Assembly (NCBI RefSeq): GCF_027530345.1
Contig: NZ_JAPZQK010000006.1
Location: 186,001 to 250,000 of the forward strand
Reading direction: 5' to 3'
Source of the DNA: Silanimonas sp.
GTDB lineage: Bacteria; Pseudomonadota; Gammaproteobacteria; Xanthomonadales; Xanthomonadaceae
DNA length: 64,000 bases
Every line of letters begins with the position of its first letter. The stretch's first letter is position 1. A model generated the notes under the pieces. It ran no database searches. It was not told the origin of the DNA and was given only the letters and a program-made list of their open reading frames with translations. Shown here piece after piece: positions 18,717-26,175 of the stretch. The translations under genes were made by a program, and so were the position numbers.

Positions 18717-18999
18717 CGGCGTTGCCCAGGTAGGCGCGCGCCGCAGCACCGCCTTTGCGGGTAGCGGAGAGCTCGCGCGAGACGCCCGATTGCACATCGA
18801 GCAGGGCCTGAAGCAGCTCGCGCTGGCCGGCGGCCAACATCTCCATCTCGCTCGTGGCGAGCGGGCTCGCGCCGGCGCAAGCGGCGCGCACGGCGGCATC
18901 GTGGTCCTGCAGGGCCGCCTCGGCGCGCGGAAGATCGACGGCGTTGAGCGCGTCGCGGGCCTCGCGCAGGGCCTGCAGGGCCGTCGCGTAATCGCTCAT
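18709..18999 (-). CDS. FliT-like flagellar protein
   Basis: The 96-residue protein is mainly helical with no signal peptide. It lies 4 bases after fliS and before the PilZ-like gene, the position of fliT in many gammaproteobacteria. FliT is a chaperone of the cap protein FliD. Sequence identity to FliT is too low to see by eye, so the call is from size, helical character and position. A role as a general flagellar chaperone is the safest reading. Confidence 0.6.
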   Translation of the reverse strand: MSDYATALQALREARDALNAVDLPRAEAALQDHDAAVRAACAGASPLATSEMEMLAAGQRELLQALLDVQSGVSRELSATRKGGAAARAYLGNAGG

Positions 19000-19003
19000 C
19001 GGC

Positions 19004-19387
19004 TCAGGCCGGCTTGATCTGCTTCCACGCGGCGAAGACGTCGTCCAGCAAACCGGCCACTTCGCCGAAGCCCTGCGCGTCGTTGGCGGCGTTGGCGGCG
19101 ACGATGCGGCGCGAGGCGTAGTCGTACAGCGCCTCCAGCCGGGCGGCGATGTCGCCGCCTTGGCTGAAATCGAGGCAGCCGGACAGCGAATCGACGATCG
19201 CGCCGGCTTCGGAGGCAGCCTTGGCCTTGCGCGTGAAATCGCCGCTGGCGATGCAGGCCTCGGCCATGCGCAGGCGCTGGATGGCGCCTTCGAGCATCAG
19301 CGCGATCAGCTGGTGCGGGTCGGCCTCGTGCACGCGGGTTTCGACGGCGGTGCTGCGGTAGGCGGCGGCGGGGTTGCGGGTGGTCAT
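19004..19387 (-). CDS. fliS: Flagellin export chaperone FliS
   Basis: The 127-residue protein has the FliS pattern: AAAYRSTAVETRVHEADPHQLIALMLEGAI at the N-terminus (the AYR and P-LI-ML-G motif), then a four-helix bundle ending with LDDVFAAWKQIKPA. FliS binds the C-terminus of flagellin in the cytosol and prevents early polymerisation. It lies 6 bases after fliD and upstream of the FliT-like gene. This order, fliD-fliS-fliT, is standard. Confidence 0.95.
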   Translation of the reverse strand: MTTRNPAAAYRSTAVETRVHEADPHQLIALMLEGAIQRLRMAEACIASGDFTRKAKAASEAGAIVDSLSGCLDFSQGGDIAARLEALYDYASRRIVAANAANDAQGFGEVAGLLDDVFAAWKQIKPA

Positions 19388-19393
19388 CGGGCA

Positions 19394-20722
19394 TCAACCA
19401 GCGCCGGGAAGGCGCGCGAGTTCCTGGGTGAGAAAGGACGACGTGCTTTGCAGCTGCGAAACGAGACCGTCGAGCGCCGTGAACTGCCGACGGTAGTTGT
19501 CCTCGATGCGCGAGATGCGCACATCAAGGCGCTCGCGGTCGCTCAACAGGCCCTTCAGCCGATCGTTGAGGGCCTTGGTGCGGGCGTCGAGCAGGCCGGT
19601 GTTCGGGGCGACGGCGCCCTCAAGGCGAGCGGAGAGCACGGCGCCGAGGCTGCCGGCGATCTCCTTGTCGAACAGGCGCTCCACGGCCGAGGGACTGGCG
19701 GCGAGCGCGGCGTCGAACTTGCTGACGTCGATGCTGAGCGAGCCGTCCTTGCTGCTCTTGATGCCGAGCGTACTGAGCTCGTCAAAGGCGTCGCCGATGG
19801 CCCCGCGCAGCTGCTGCTGGAGGCCGCGGACGGCGGCATCGCCGACGAGCGGGCCACCGACGCGGGTTTCGGCATTGAAGGCGCTGGCGTTGCGCAGCTG
19901 GGTCAGCGCGGCGTTGTAGGCGCCGACGAAGCTCTGCATCGCCGTGCGGACGTTGGCATTGTCGGCGACGATGTCGAGGGTGAAGGTGCTGTTGTCCTGC
20001 GCCTTCGTCAGGTCGATCGTGACGCCGCCGATGAGATCGGTGAGGCGGTTGCTGTCCGCCGTCCGGGTGACGCCGTCCACCTTGACCACGGCATTCGTCG
20101 CCGTCGTGGTGACCGCGAGGCCATTGGTGAAGGTGGCGATGCTGCCCGTGGCGTTGATGGTGATGGCGCCGGCGGTGCCCGCTTTCGCGGCGTTGAGCAC
20201 CAGCACGCTGCCGGAGTCGCCGTTGACGACGGTCGCCGCAAGGCCCTTGCCGGCGGTCGCCGTGTTGATGGCGTCGCGCAGCTGGGTGATGGTGTTGGTG
20301 GCACCGAGCGTGACGTTGAAGGTCTCGGTGCCCACGGTGAAGCTCAGGGTGCCGGTGCCGAGATCGGCACTGGTGGTGACGGGGCCACTCTGGCGCTTCT
20401 GCGCCGTGGCCAGCGACTCGACCTCGATGGTGTAGCGCCCGAGGGCGGCGGCGCTGGTGGCCGTCGCCGTGAATCCGGCGTCGGCCTGGATGGTGGCCTT
20501 GCGGCCGGCGACACCGCTGCTGCCATCGAGCGCGTTGGCGGCCGTGCGCAGGCTGGAGAGCGCGGTCTTGATCTGGTTGAACGCGGTGAGGTCGGCGCGG
20601 GCGTCGGTTTCCCGGCGGGCGATCCGCTGCTCCTGTGGCGCGCGCTCGGCCGCCACCAGCTGGGAAACCAGCTGGTTGACGTTGATGCCGGACCCGATGC
20701 CGGGACTGGAAATCGAACCCAT
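19394..20722 (-). CDS. fliD: Flagellar cap protein FliD (HAP2)
   Basis: The 442-residue protein begins with the FliD N-terminal sequence SSPGIGSGINVNQLVSQLV and ends with the coiled C-terminal D0 region. The middle holds a flagellin-IN-like motif (GTLSFTVGTETFNVTL) that is also common in flagellins. FliD caps the filament and folds incoming flagellin subunits. A sigma-28-type promoter sits 24 bases before the ATG. It heads a same-strand run that continues through fliS, the PilZ-like gene and the glycosyltransferase. Confidence 0.95.
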   Translation of the reverse strand: MGSISSPGIGSGINVNQLVSQLVAAERAPQEQRIARRETDARADLTAFNQIKTALSSLRTAANALDGSSGVAGRKATIQADAGFTATATSAAALGRYTIEVESLATAQKRQSGPVTTSADLGTGTLSFTVGTETFNVTLGATNTITQLRDAINTATAGKGLAATVVNGDSGSVLVLNAAKAGTAGAITINATGSIATFTNGLAVTTTATNAVVKVDGVTRTADSNRLTDLIGGVTIDLTKAQDNSTFTLDIVADNANVRTAMQSFVGAYNAALTQLRNASAFNAETRVGGPLVGDAAVRGLQQQLRGAIGDAFDELSTLGIKSSKDGSLSIDVSKFDAALAASPSAVERLFDKEIAGSLGAVLSARLEGAVAPNTGLLDARTKALNDRLKGLLSDRERLDVRISRIEDNYRRQFTALDGLVSQLQSTSSFLTQELARLPGAG

Positions 20723-20745
20723 GGCGAACTCCTCGACTCTGCGGG

Positions 20746-20772
20746 ATATCGGCCGCGCCCCCGGGGCCTGAA
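20746..20772 (-). promoter_or_regulatory. Sigma-28 (FliA) promoter candidate of fliD
   Basis: On the minus strand TTCA, a 15-base spacer and GCCGATAT match the FliA pattern TAAA-N15-GCCGATAA. The -10 fits 7 of 8 bases and the -35 fits 2 of 4. It lies between fliC1 and fliD and points at fliD. Confidence 0.6.
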
Positions 20773-20811
20773 GCTACGCCGCCGGGGGAAGGGCCGCCAG
20801 TGCGCGCCGGT

Positions 20812-22026
20812 TCAGCCCCGCAGCAGGGTCAGGACGTTCTGCGGGATCTGGTTGGCCTGGGCCAGCATCGCCGTACCGGCCTGCTGCAGGATCTGCGTGC
20901 GGGTCAGCTCGGCGGTCTCGCGGGCGTAGTCGGCGTCTCGGATGCGGCTTCGCGAGGCGGTCAGGTTCTCGGAGTTCGTCGTCAGGTTGGCGATCACCGA
21001 GCTGAAGCGGTTCTGGATGGCACCCAGATCGGCGCGACCCCCGTTCACCGTCGTCAGTGAGAGGTCGACGATCGATAGCGCGCGGCCCGCCCCCACCACG
21101 GTGGAGACGTCCAAGGTGTCGAGATAGGCCGGGTTGCCGGCCGGGGCCACCGTGTTCGCCGCCGGCTCCGTGCCGAGCGTGATGCCGGCGGTGCTGCTGC
21201 TGACGGCACCGTAGTCGACCTCGTAACCGGCGAACGCACCATTCGCGTCAACCGACTGGCGCACCGAGGAGAAGGTGATGTCGACGCCGTTGGCAGCGAC
21301 TTCGGCGTACAGGCCGGTCTCGCCGATACGGGCATTGATGGCGGCAGCGATGCGGCCCACCACGGTGCTGGCAGTGTCGCCGATCCGGATCTCGACGTCA
21401 TCAATGGTGACGACGTTGTTCAGGCTGTCGGTGACGGTGATACCGGAGATCGTAGCGGACGCCGTGGCCGTGCCGGTCACGACCGCGGCACCGGTGAAGG
21501 TGTCAAAGACGGCACCGCCCAGGCTCTCGGCACGGGTATCTGCGGTCTCGGTGATGGCGATGGCCTGGCCGGCGTTGGCGCCGACCTGGAACAGCTGCGC
21601 GGTGAACGAGCCGTCCAGCAGCTTGGTGCCGTTGAACTCGGCCTGCTTGGCCACGCGGTCGACTTCGTCGATGAGCTGCTGCACTTCGGAATTCAGCGCG
21701 TCGCGGTCGCTCTGGCTGTTGGTGGCGTTCGCCGACTGCACGGCCAGCTCGCGGATGCGCTGCAGGTTGGAGCCGACTTCGCCGAGGGCGCCTTCGGCCA
21801 CCTGGGCGAGCGAGATGCCGTCGTTGGCGTTGCGGGCGGCCTGGTTGAGGCCGCGGATCTGGGTGGTGAAACGTTCGGAGATGGCCAAGCCGGCGGCGTC
21901 GTCCCGGGCGCTGTTGATGCGCAGGCCCGAGGACAGCCGCTGGATGGTCGTCGCCAGCGAGGCGCTGTTCGCCTGGAGATTCCGCTGGGCATTCAGCGAA
22001 ATCGTGTTGGTATTGATGATGCTCAT
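20812..22026 (-). CDS. fliC1: Flagellin 1
   Basis: The 404-residue flagellin has the conserved D0/D1 N-terminus (SLNAQRNLQANSASLATTIQ) and C-terminus (RIRDADYARETAELTRTQIL). A short middle domain carries one flagellin-IN-like unit near residues 195-240. The start ATG at 22026 has AGGA about 11 bases upstream; the longer frame beyond it is non-coding. Unlike the other two, this gene is preceded by a sigma-54 promoter, with a leader of about 105 bases. It differs from flagellins 2 and 3 at several core positions, for example QAARNAND and SEVQQLIDEV. It is a likely target of the island glycosyltransferase. Confidence 0.96.
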   Translation of the reverse strand: MSIINTNTISLNAQRNLQANSASLATTIQRLSSGLRINSARDDAAGLAISERFTTQIRGLNQAARNANDGISLAQVAEGALGEVGSNLQRIRELAVQSANATNSQSDRDALNSEVQQLIDEVDRVAKQAEFNGTKLLDGSFTAQLFQVGANAGQAIAITETADTRAESLGGAVFDTFTGAAVVTGTATASATISGITVTDSLNNVVTIDDVEIRIGDTASTVVGRIAAAINARIGETGLYAEVAANGVDITFSSVRQSVDANGAFAGYEVDYGAVSSSTAGITLGTEPAANTVAPAGNPAYLDTLDVSTVVGAGRALSIVDLSLTTVNGGRADLGAIQNRFSSVIANLTTNSENLTASRSRIRDADYARETAELTRTQILQQAGTAMLAQANQIPQNVLTLLRG

Positions 22027-22142
22027 GTCCGTTGGATCCTCGAGGAGATGGGAAGAGCCCTGCGGGCCAAGGCCCGGCAGGACACGCGGATCCCTCACGG
22101 CATCCGCCGACCGCCGGCTTCCCGACAGGTCTGCCCCAGAGC

Positions 22143-22158
22143 TGCAAGCCCCGTGCCA
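22143..22158 (-). promoter_or_regulatory. Sigma-54 promoter of flagellin 1
   Basis: The minus-strand sequence TGGCACGGGGCTTGCA is a full match to the -24/-12 consensus with the correct 5-base spacer. It lies in the gap between flagellin genes 1 and 2, pointing at flagellin 1. RNA should start near 22131. Confidence 0.8.
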
Positions 22159-22190
22159 TAGGCACCCTGAGGGCGGCACGCCAACGGAAA

Positions 22191-22216
22191 CGGGCCGGAG
22201 GTCGCCCCCCGGCCCG
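22191..22216 (-). terminator. Probable terminator after flagellin 2
   Basis: An 8-bp GC-rich stem at 22191-22198 and 22209-22216 with a 10-base loop, followed on the minus strand by TTTCC. It sits 51 bases after the flagellin 2 stop and before the flagellin 1 promoter, where a terminator would be expected. Confidence 0.5.
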
Positions 22217-22267
22217 GTGCTCGAACATCATTGGATGGGACGGCTCGAAGGCCGCCGTCGGGACGGC

Positions 22268-23461
22268 TTAGCGGAGCAGCGCCAAAACGTTGGCCGGGAT
22301 CTGGTTGGCCTGCGCCAGCATCGAGGTGCCGGCCTGTTGCAGGATCTGCGTCCGCGTCAGCTCGGCGGTCTCGCGGGCGTAGTCCGCGTCGCGGATTCGG
22401 CTGCGGGAGGCCGTCAGGTTCTCCGCACTGGTGTTGAGGTTGGCCACCACCGACTGGAAGCGGTTCTGCACCGCACCGAGATCGGCGCGGGCACCGTTCA
22501 CCGTGGTCAAGGCCTTGTCGATGATGGTGATGGCGCGACCAGCCCCAACGATCGTGCTGACGTCGAGGTTGTTCAGGCGACTCACCGAGGTATTGCTGCC
22601 TGCACCGCCAGTCACACCGAACGTGGTGATGCCGGCAGCGCCGCTGGTTCCGCCATTGATGGTGATCCCGGCAGCGACGCCGCTGCTGTCGACCCACTCG
22701 GTGATCGACTCCAGCGTCATCCCGGCACCGCTGGCTCGAGCCAAGACCCCGGTGTCCGCGACGGCGGCATTGAACGCGGCTTCCATCTTCTTCACGACTT
22801 GTGCGGCCGTGTCACCGATAGCGACATCGACATCGCCGACGGCGATGGTGTTGCCGTTCGGGCCGACCACCCCGAGTCCGGTGATCGTGCCGGCCGACGT
22901 CGCCGTGCCGGTCGCGAACGCGCCGCCGGTGATGAAGCCGAACGTGGCTGCGCCGACCTGATCGACGCGCGCGTCGGCGGTCTTCTGGATGGCGATGGCC
23001 TGGCCGGCGTTGGCGCCGACTTGGAACAGCTGGCCGAGGAAGGAGCCGTCGAGCAGCTTGGTGCCGTTGAACTCGGCCTGCTTGGCCACGCGGTCGATTT
23101 CGTCGACCAGCTGCGTGACTTCGGCGTTCAGCGCGTCACGGTCGCTCTGGCTGTTGGTGGCGTTCGCCGACTGCACCGCCAGTTCGCGGATGCGCTGCAG
23201 GTTCGTGCCGACCTCGCCGAGGGCACCTTCCGCCGTCTGCGCCAGCGACACGCCGTCGTTGGCGTTGCGGACGGCGACGTTCAGGCCGCGGATCTGGGTG
23301 GTGAAGCGCTCGGAAATCGCCAGGCCGGCCGCGTCGTCGCGGGCGCTGTTGATGCGCAGGCCCGAGGACAGGCGCTGGATCGTCGTCGCCAGCGAGGCCG
23401 AGTTCGACTGCAGATTGCGCTGGGCGTTCAGCGAAATCGTGTTCGTGTTGATGGTGGACAC
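22268..23461 (-). CDS. fliC2: Flagellin 2
   Basis: The 397-residue flagellin starts with GTG (GTGTCCACC), with GGGGAG as ribosome-binding site about 7 bases upstream. Its D0/D1 ends are very close to those of flagellin 3 (NVAVRNANDG, EVTQLVDEIDR, SFLGQLFQ), but the middle 150 residues are diverged and rich in Gly (NGGTSGAAG). No sigma-54 or sigma-28 promoter is visible in the 130-base gap before it. It may depend on reading from upstream past a strong terminator, or on an unrecognised promoter. It would form part of a mixed filament. Confidence 0.95.
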   Translation of the reverse strand: MSTINTNTISLNAQRNLQSNSASLATTIQRLSSGLRINSARDDAAGLAISERFTTQIRGLNVAVRNANDGVSLAQTAEGALGEVGTNLQRIRELAVQSANATNSQSDRDALNAEVTQLVDEIDRVAKQAEFNGTKLLDGSFLGQLFQVGANAGQAIAIQKTADARVDQVGAATFGFITGGAFATGTATSAGTITGLGVVGPNGNTIAVGDVDVAIGDTAAQVVKKMEAAFNAAVADTGVLARASGAGMTLESITEWVDSSGVAAGITINGGTSGAAGITTFGVTGGAGSNTSVSRLNNLDVSTIVGAGRAITIIDKALTTVNGARADLGAVQNRFQSVVANLNTSAENLTASRSRIRDADYARETAELTRTQILQQAGTSMLAQANQIPANVLALLR

Positions 23462-23516
23462 AGCCGCTCCCCTCGGCGCACCCGGAGGCGTCGCCGCGCG
23501 AATTCAGGACAAAGCA

Positions 23517-23544
23517 AAGGCGGGCCCGGGCTCGGGCCCGCCTT
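23517..23544 (-). terminator. Strong intrinsic terminator after flagellin 3
   Basis: A perfect 12-bp stem (23517-23528 with 23533-23544) closes a 4-base loop and is followed on the minus strand by a T-rich TTTGCTTTG tract, sharing its first T residues with the stem. It lies about 50 bases after the flagellin 3 stop and isolates that gene from flagellin 2. Confidence 0.85.
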
Positions 23545-23592
23545 CGGGCATCGCGGATCGGGACGCCGGTGCGAGGCCGGCGCCCGGATCGA

Positions 23593-24792
23593 TTACCGCA
23601 GCAGCGAGAGGACGTTCTGCGGGATCTGGTTGGCCTGGGCCAACATCGCCGTACCGGCCTGCTGCAGGATCTGCGTGCGGGTCAGCTCGGCGGTTTCCTT
23701 CGCGTAGTCCGCGTCGCGGATTCGGCTGCGGGAGGCCGTCAGGTTCTCTGCGCTGGTGTTGAGGTTGGCCACCACGGACTGGAAGCGGTTCTGCACCGCA
23801 CCGAGGTCGGCGCGGGCGCCGTTCACCGTGGTCAGGGCCTTGTCGATGATCGCCAGGGCCTGGCCGGCGCCCTTGACCGACGAGATGTCGAGGTCGTCGA
23901 GGAAGGCCGAGGCCGGTGCCGTGGTGTTCTGGGCCGGCGCCGAGGCCAGGGTGATGCCCGCAGTCGAGCTGCTCACGGTGCCGGTGTTAACGATGAAGCC
24001 GGTGAAGGCGCCGCTGGCATTGACCGACTCGCGCACCGAGGCGAAGTCGATGTTGGTGCCGTCGGCCGTGGCCAGCACGCCGGTCTCGCCGATCTTGGCA
24101 TTGATGGCCGCGACGATCTTGCCCGTCACAACGGCGCCGGTGTCGCCGATGGCGATCGAAACGTCGTCGATGGCGACCGCGTTGCCGAGGCTGTCGGTCA
24201 CCGAGATGCCGGTGATCGTGGCCGCGGCCGTGGCGGTGCCAGTGGCAGCACCCGCGTTGTCTTCGGAGTCGAACACCGCGCCGCCGAGGGAAGCGGCCTG
24301 CGCATTGGCGGTCTTCTGGATGGCGATGGCCTGGCCGGCGTTGGCGCCAACCTGGAACAGCTGGCCGAGGAACGAGCCGTCGAGCAGCTTGGTGCTGTTG
24401 AATTCGGCCTGCTTGGCCACGCGGTCGATTTCGTCGACGAGCTGCGTGACTTCGGCGTTCAGCGCGTCACGGTCGCTCTGGCTGTTGGTGGCGTTCGCCG
24501 ACTGCACCGCCAGTTCGCGGATGCGCTGCAAGTTGGTGCCGACTTCGCCGAGGGCGCCTTCCGCCGTCTGCGCCAGCGAGATGCCGTCGTTGGCGTTGCG
24601 GACGGCCACGTTCAGGCCGCGGATCTGGGTGCTGAAGCGCTCCGAGATCGCCAGGCCGGCCGCGTCGTCGCGGGCGCTGTTGATGCGCAGGCCCGACGAA
24701 AGGCGCTGGATGGTCGTCGCGAGCGTGGCGCTGTTCGTCGAAAGATTGCGCTGGGCGTTCAGCGAAATCGTGTTGGTATTGATGACGCTCAT
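23593..24792 (-). CDS. fliC3: Flagellin 3
   Basis: The 399-residue flagellin has canonical D0/D1 ends and a middle domain homologous to that of flagellin 1 (TDSLGNAVAIDDVSI against TDSLNNVVTIDDVEI). Its ends match flagellin 2 instead. The ATG at 24792 has an AGGAG-like site (AGGAGACC) upstream. A good sigma-28 promoter lies about 100 bases upstream and a strong terminator follows, so it is transcribed alone. This is the classic late-flagellin arrangement, and it may be the main filament subunit. Confidence 0.96.
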   Translation of the reverse strand: MSVINTNTISLNAQRNLSTNSATLATTIQRLSSGLRINSARDDAAGLAISERFSTQIRGLNVAVRNANDGISLAQTAEGALGEVGTNLQRIRELAVQSANATNSQSDRDALNAEVTQLVDEIDRVAKQAEFNSTKLLDGSFLGQLFQVGANAGQAIAIQKTANAQAASLGGAVFDSEDNAGAATGTATAAATITGISVTDSLGNAVAIDDVSIAIGDTGAVVTGKIVAAINAKIGETGVLATADGTNIDFASVRESVNASGAFTGFIVNTGTVSSSTAGITLASAPAQNTTAPASAFLDDLDISSVKGAGQALAIIDKALTTVNGARADLGAVQNRFQSVVANLNTSAENLTASRSRIRDADYAKETAELTRTQILQQAGTAMLAQANQIPQNVLSLLR

Positions 24793-24890
24793 GGCAGGGT
24801 CTCCTGATCGGGTCTTTACGCCGGTGCGACGGGGTGCCGTCCGGGGCCGCGGTGGGGGGCCGTGGCCCGGTGCTCCCGCTGCTGTATGCA

Positions 24891-24917
24891 GTAACGGCGC
24901 TACCGGCCGGAGCTTTA
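24891..24917 (-). promoter_or_regulatory. Sigma-28 (FliA) promoter of flagellin 3
   Basis: On the minus strand TAAA, exactly 15 bases, then GCCGTTAC. This fits TAAA-N15-GCCGATAA with a perfect -35 and 6 of 8 bases in the -10. It points at flagellin 3 and would give a leader of about 90 bases. Confidence 0.75.
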
Positions 24918-24942
24918 GGCCCCGGAGACTGCGATTTGTGGA

Positions 24943-26163
24943 TCAGCGCAAATAATTGAACAGGGAGAGGCTGGCCACACGCTGGAAGCTGAGCTGGGCC
25001 GCGTCCAGGGCCGTGCTCTGCTGGGCGAGGCGGCTGGCGGCCTCGGCGACGTTCACGTCCCGCAGGTCGGAGAGCGTGGTCTTCAGGGTGACCGTGGTGG
25101 CCTCGCGCAGGGCGCTGGCCTCGTCGATGCCGGCCAGCCGGGCCCCGCCGGCGGCCCGCTTGTCCACGAAATGGTCCTGGGCCGAGGAGACGTTGGCCAG
25201 CGCCACGAAGATGGCGTTCTGCTGCCGCACCCGCTCGGTGACAGTGGTCGCCGGCGCCTCGAGGCTGTCGGCCAGGGCATCGAGGGTGCCGAAGATGTCC
25301 TGCCGCCCGGCGGGGTCGATGGTGAACACGTCGCCGGTGGCCGGCTCGCCGTTGAGGCGGAGCTGCAGGCCCTCGAAGCTGAGCGTGTCGCCCGGCGCGT
25401 AGGTGCCCGTCTGGGGGGGCACCAGCGGGGCGCCGCCGGCGTCCTGGATCTCGTAGGTGGTCGGCGAGGTGAAGGCCACCCGGTAGCCGACGCTGCCATT
25501 CGCGGCCCAGGCCGCCGCATCGAGCACGCCGAAGGTGCCGAGCAGGCCGGTGCCGGTGTTCGCCGCCGCGGCGGCCACGGCGACGCGGCCGTCGCCGGTG
25601 GAAATGCGCATCCACACCTCGCTGCCCGGCTCGGCATCGGCCAGGGCCAGGGCCGGGGCCACCTCGATGCGGCGCTGCACCTGGTCGCCCACGTAGGTGA
25701 CGCCGGTGGTGGCATCGACGAAGGGCGGGCGGTCGTCCTGCGCGCCGCCGAACAGGTAGCGGCCGGCCGCGTCGGTGCCGTTGGCGATACCGAGCAGGCC
25801 TTCCCGAATCTGCCGGATTTCGCGGGCGATGGTCTGGCGGTCGCTGGCCGAAAGCGGGGCGTTCGCGGCCTGGATGCTCAGTTCGCGCACGCGCTGCAGC
25901 AGTTCACCGGCTTCCGTCAGGTTGCTTTCCTGCAAGTTCAGGCGGTTGCCCAGCACGTTGGCGTTGAGTTCGAAGCGTTCCAGCTCGGCCAGCGAGCGGT
26001 CGATGGCGGTGGCCGCGCCGGCCGCGAGCGGGTCGTCGGCCGCGGTGTTGACCCGTCGGCCGCTGGCGATCTGGTTCTGCGTGGCGATGAGGTCGACCTG
26101 CCGGCGCAGCAGCTGGGCGATGTTGGCCTCGTAGAGCGAATTGCTGGAGATGCGAGTGGTCAT
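24943..26163 (-). CDS. flgL: Flagellar hook-filament junction protein FlgL (HAP3)
   Basis: The 406-residue protein starts with the FlgL/flagellin-type sequence TTRISSNSLYEANIAQLLRRQ and GRRVNTAADDPLAAG, and ends with a helical D0 segment (SFQRVASLSLFNYLR). FlgL joins the hook-associated FlgK to the filament. It follows flgK by 12 bases. Length is typical. Confidence 0.95.
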   Translation of the reverse strand: MTTRISSNSLYEANIAQLLRRQVDLIATQNQIASGRRVNTAADDPLAAGAATAIDRSLAELERFELNANVLGNRLNLQESNLTEAGELLQRVRELSIQAANAPLSASDRQTIAREIRQIREGLLGIANGTDAAGRYLFGGAQDDRPPFVDATTGVTYVGDQVQRRIEVAPALALADAEPGSEVWMRISTGDGRVAVAAAAANTGTGLLGTFGVLDAAAWAANGSVGYRVAFTSPTTYEIQDAGGAPLVPPQTGTYAPGDTLSFEGLQLRLNGEPATGDVFTIDPAGRQDIFGTLDALADSLEAPATTVTERVRQQNAIFVALANVSSAQDHFVDKRAAGGARLAGIDEASALREATTVTLKTTLSDLRDVNVAEAASRLAQQSTALDAAQLSFQRVASLSLFNYLR

Positions 26164-26175
26164 GGCTGTGCTCCG

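Noticed and set aside
23462-23592. Search for a flagellar promoter before flagellin 2
   Set aside because: No TGGCAC-N5-TTGCA or TAAA-N15-GCCGATAA match with correct spacing was found; only the terminator of flagellin 3 is clear.
21275-23707. A plus-strand open frame of about 810 codons opposite the flagellin genes
   Set aside because: It crosses two flagellin genes and their intergenic terminator and promoter; composition is that of an antisense frame.
20812-24792. Repeated blocks of near-identical sequence about 1.3 kb apart
   Set aside because: These are the conserved ends of three flagellin paralogues, not a CRISPR array or transposon repeats.
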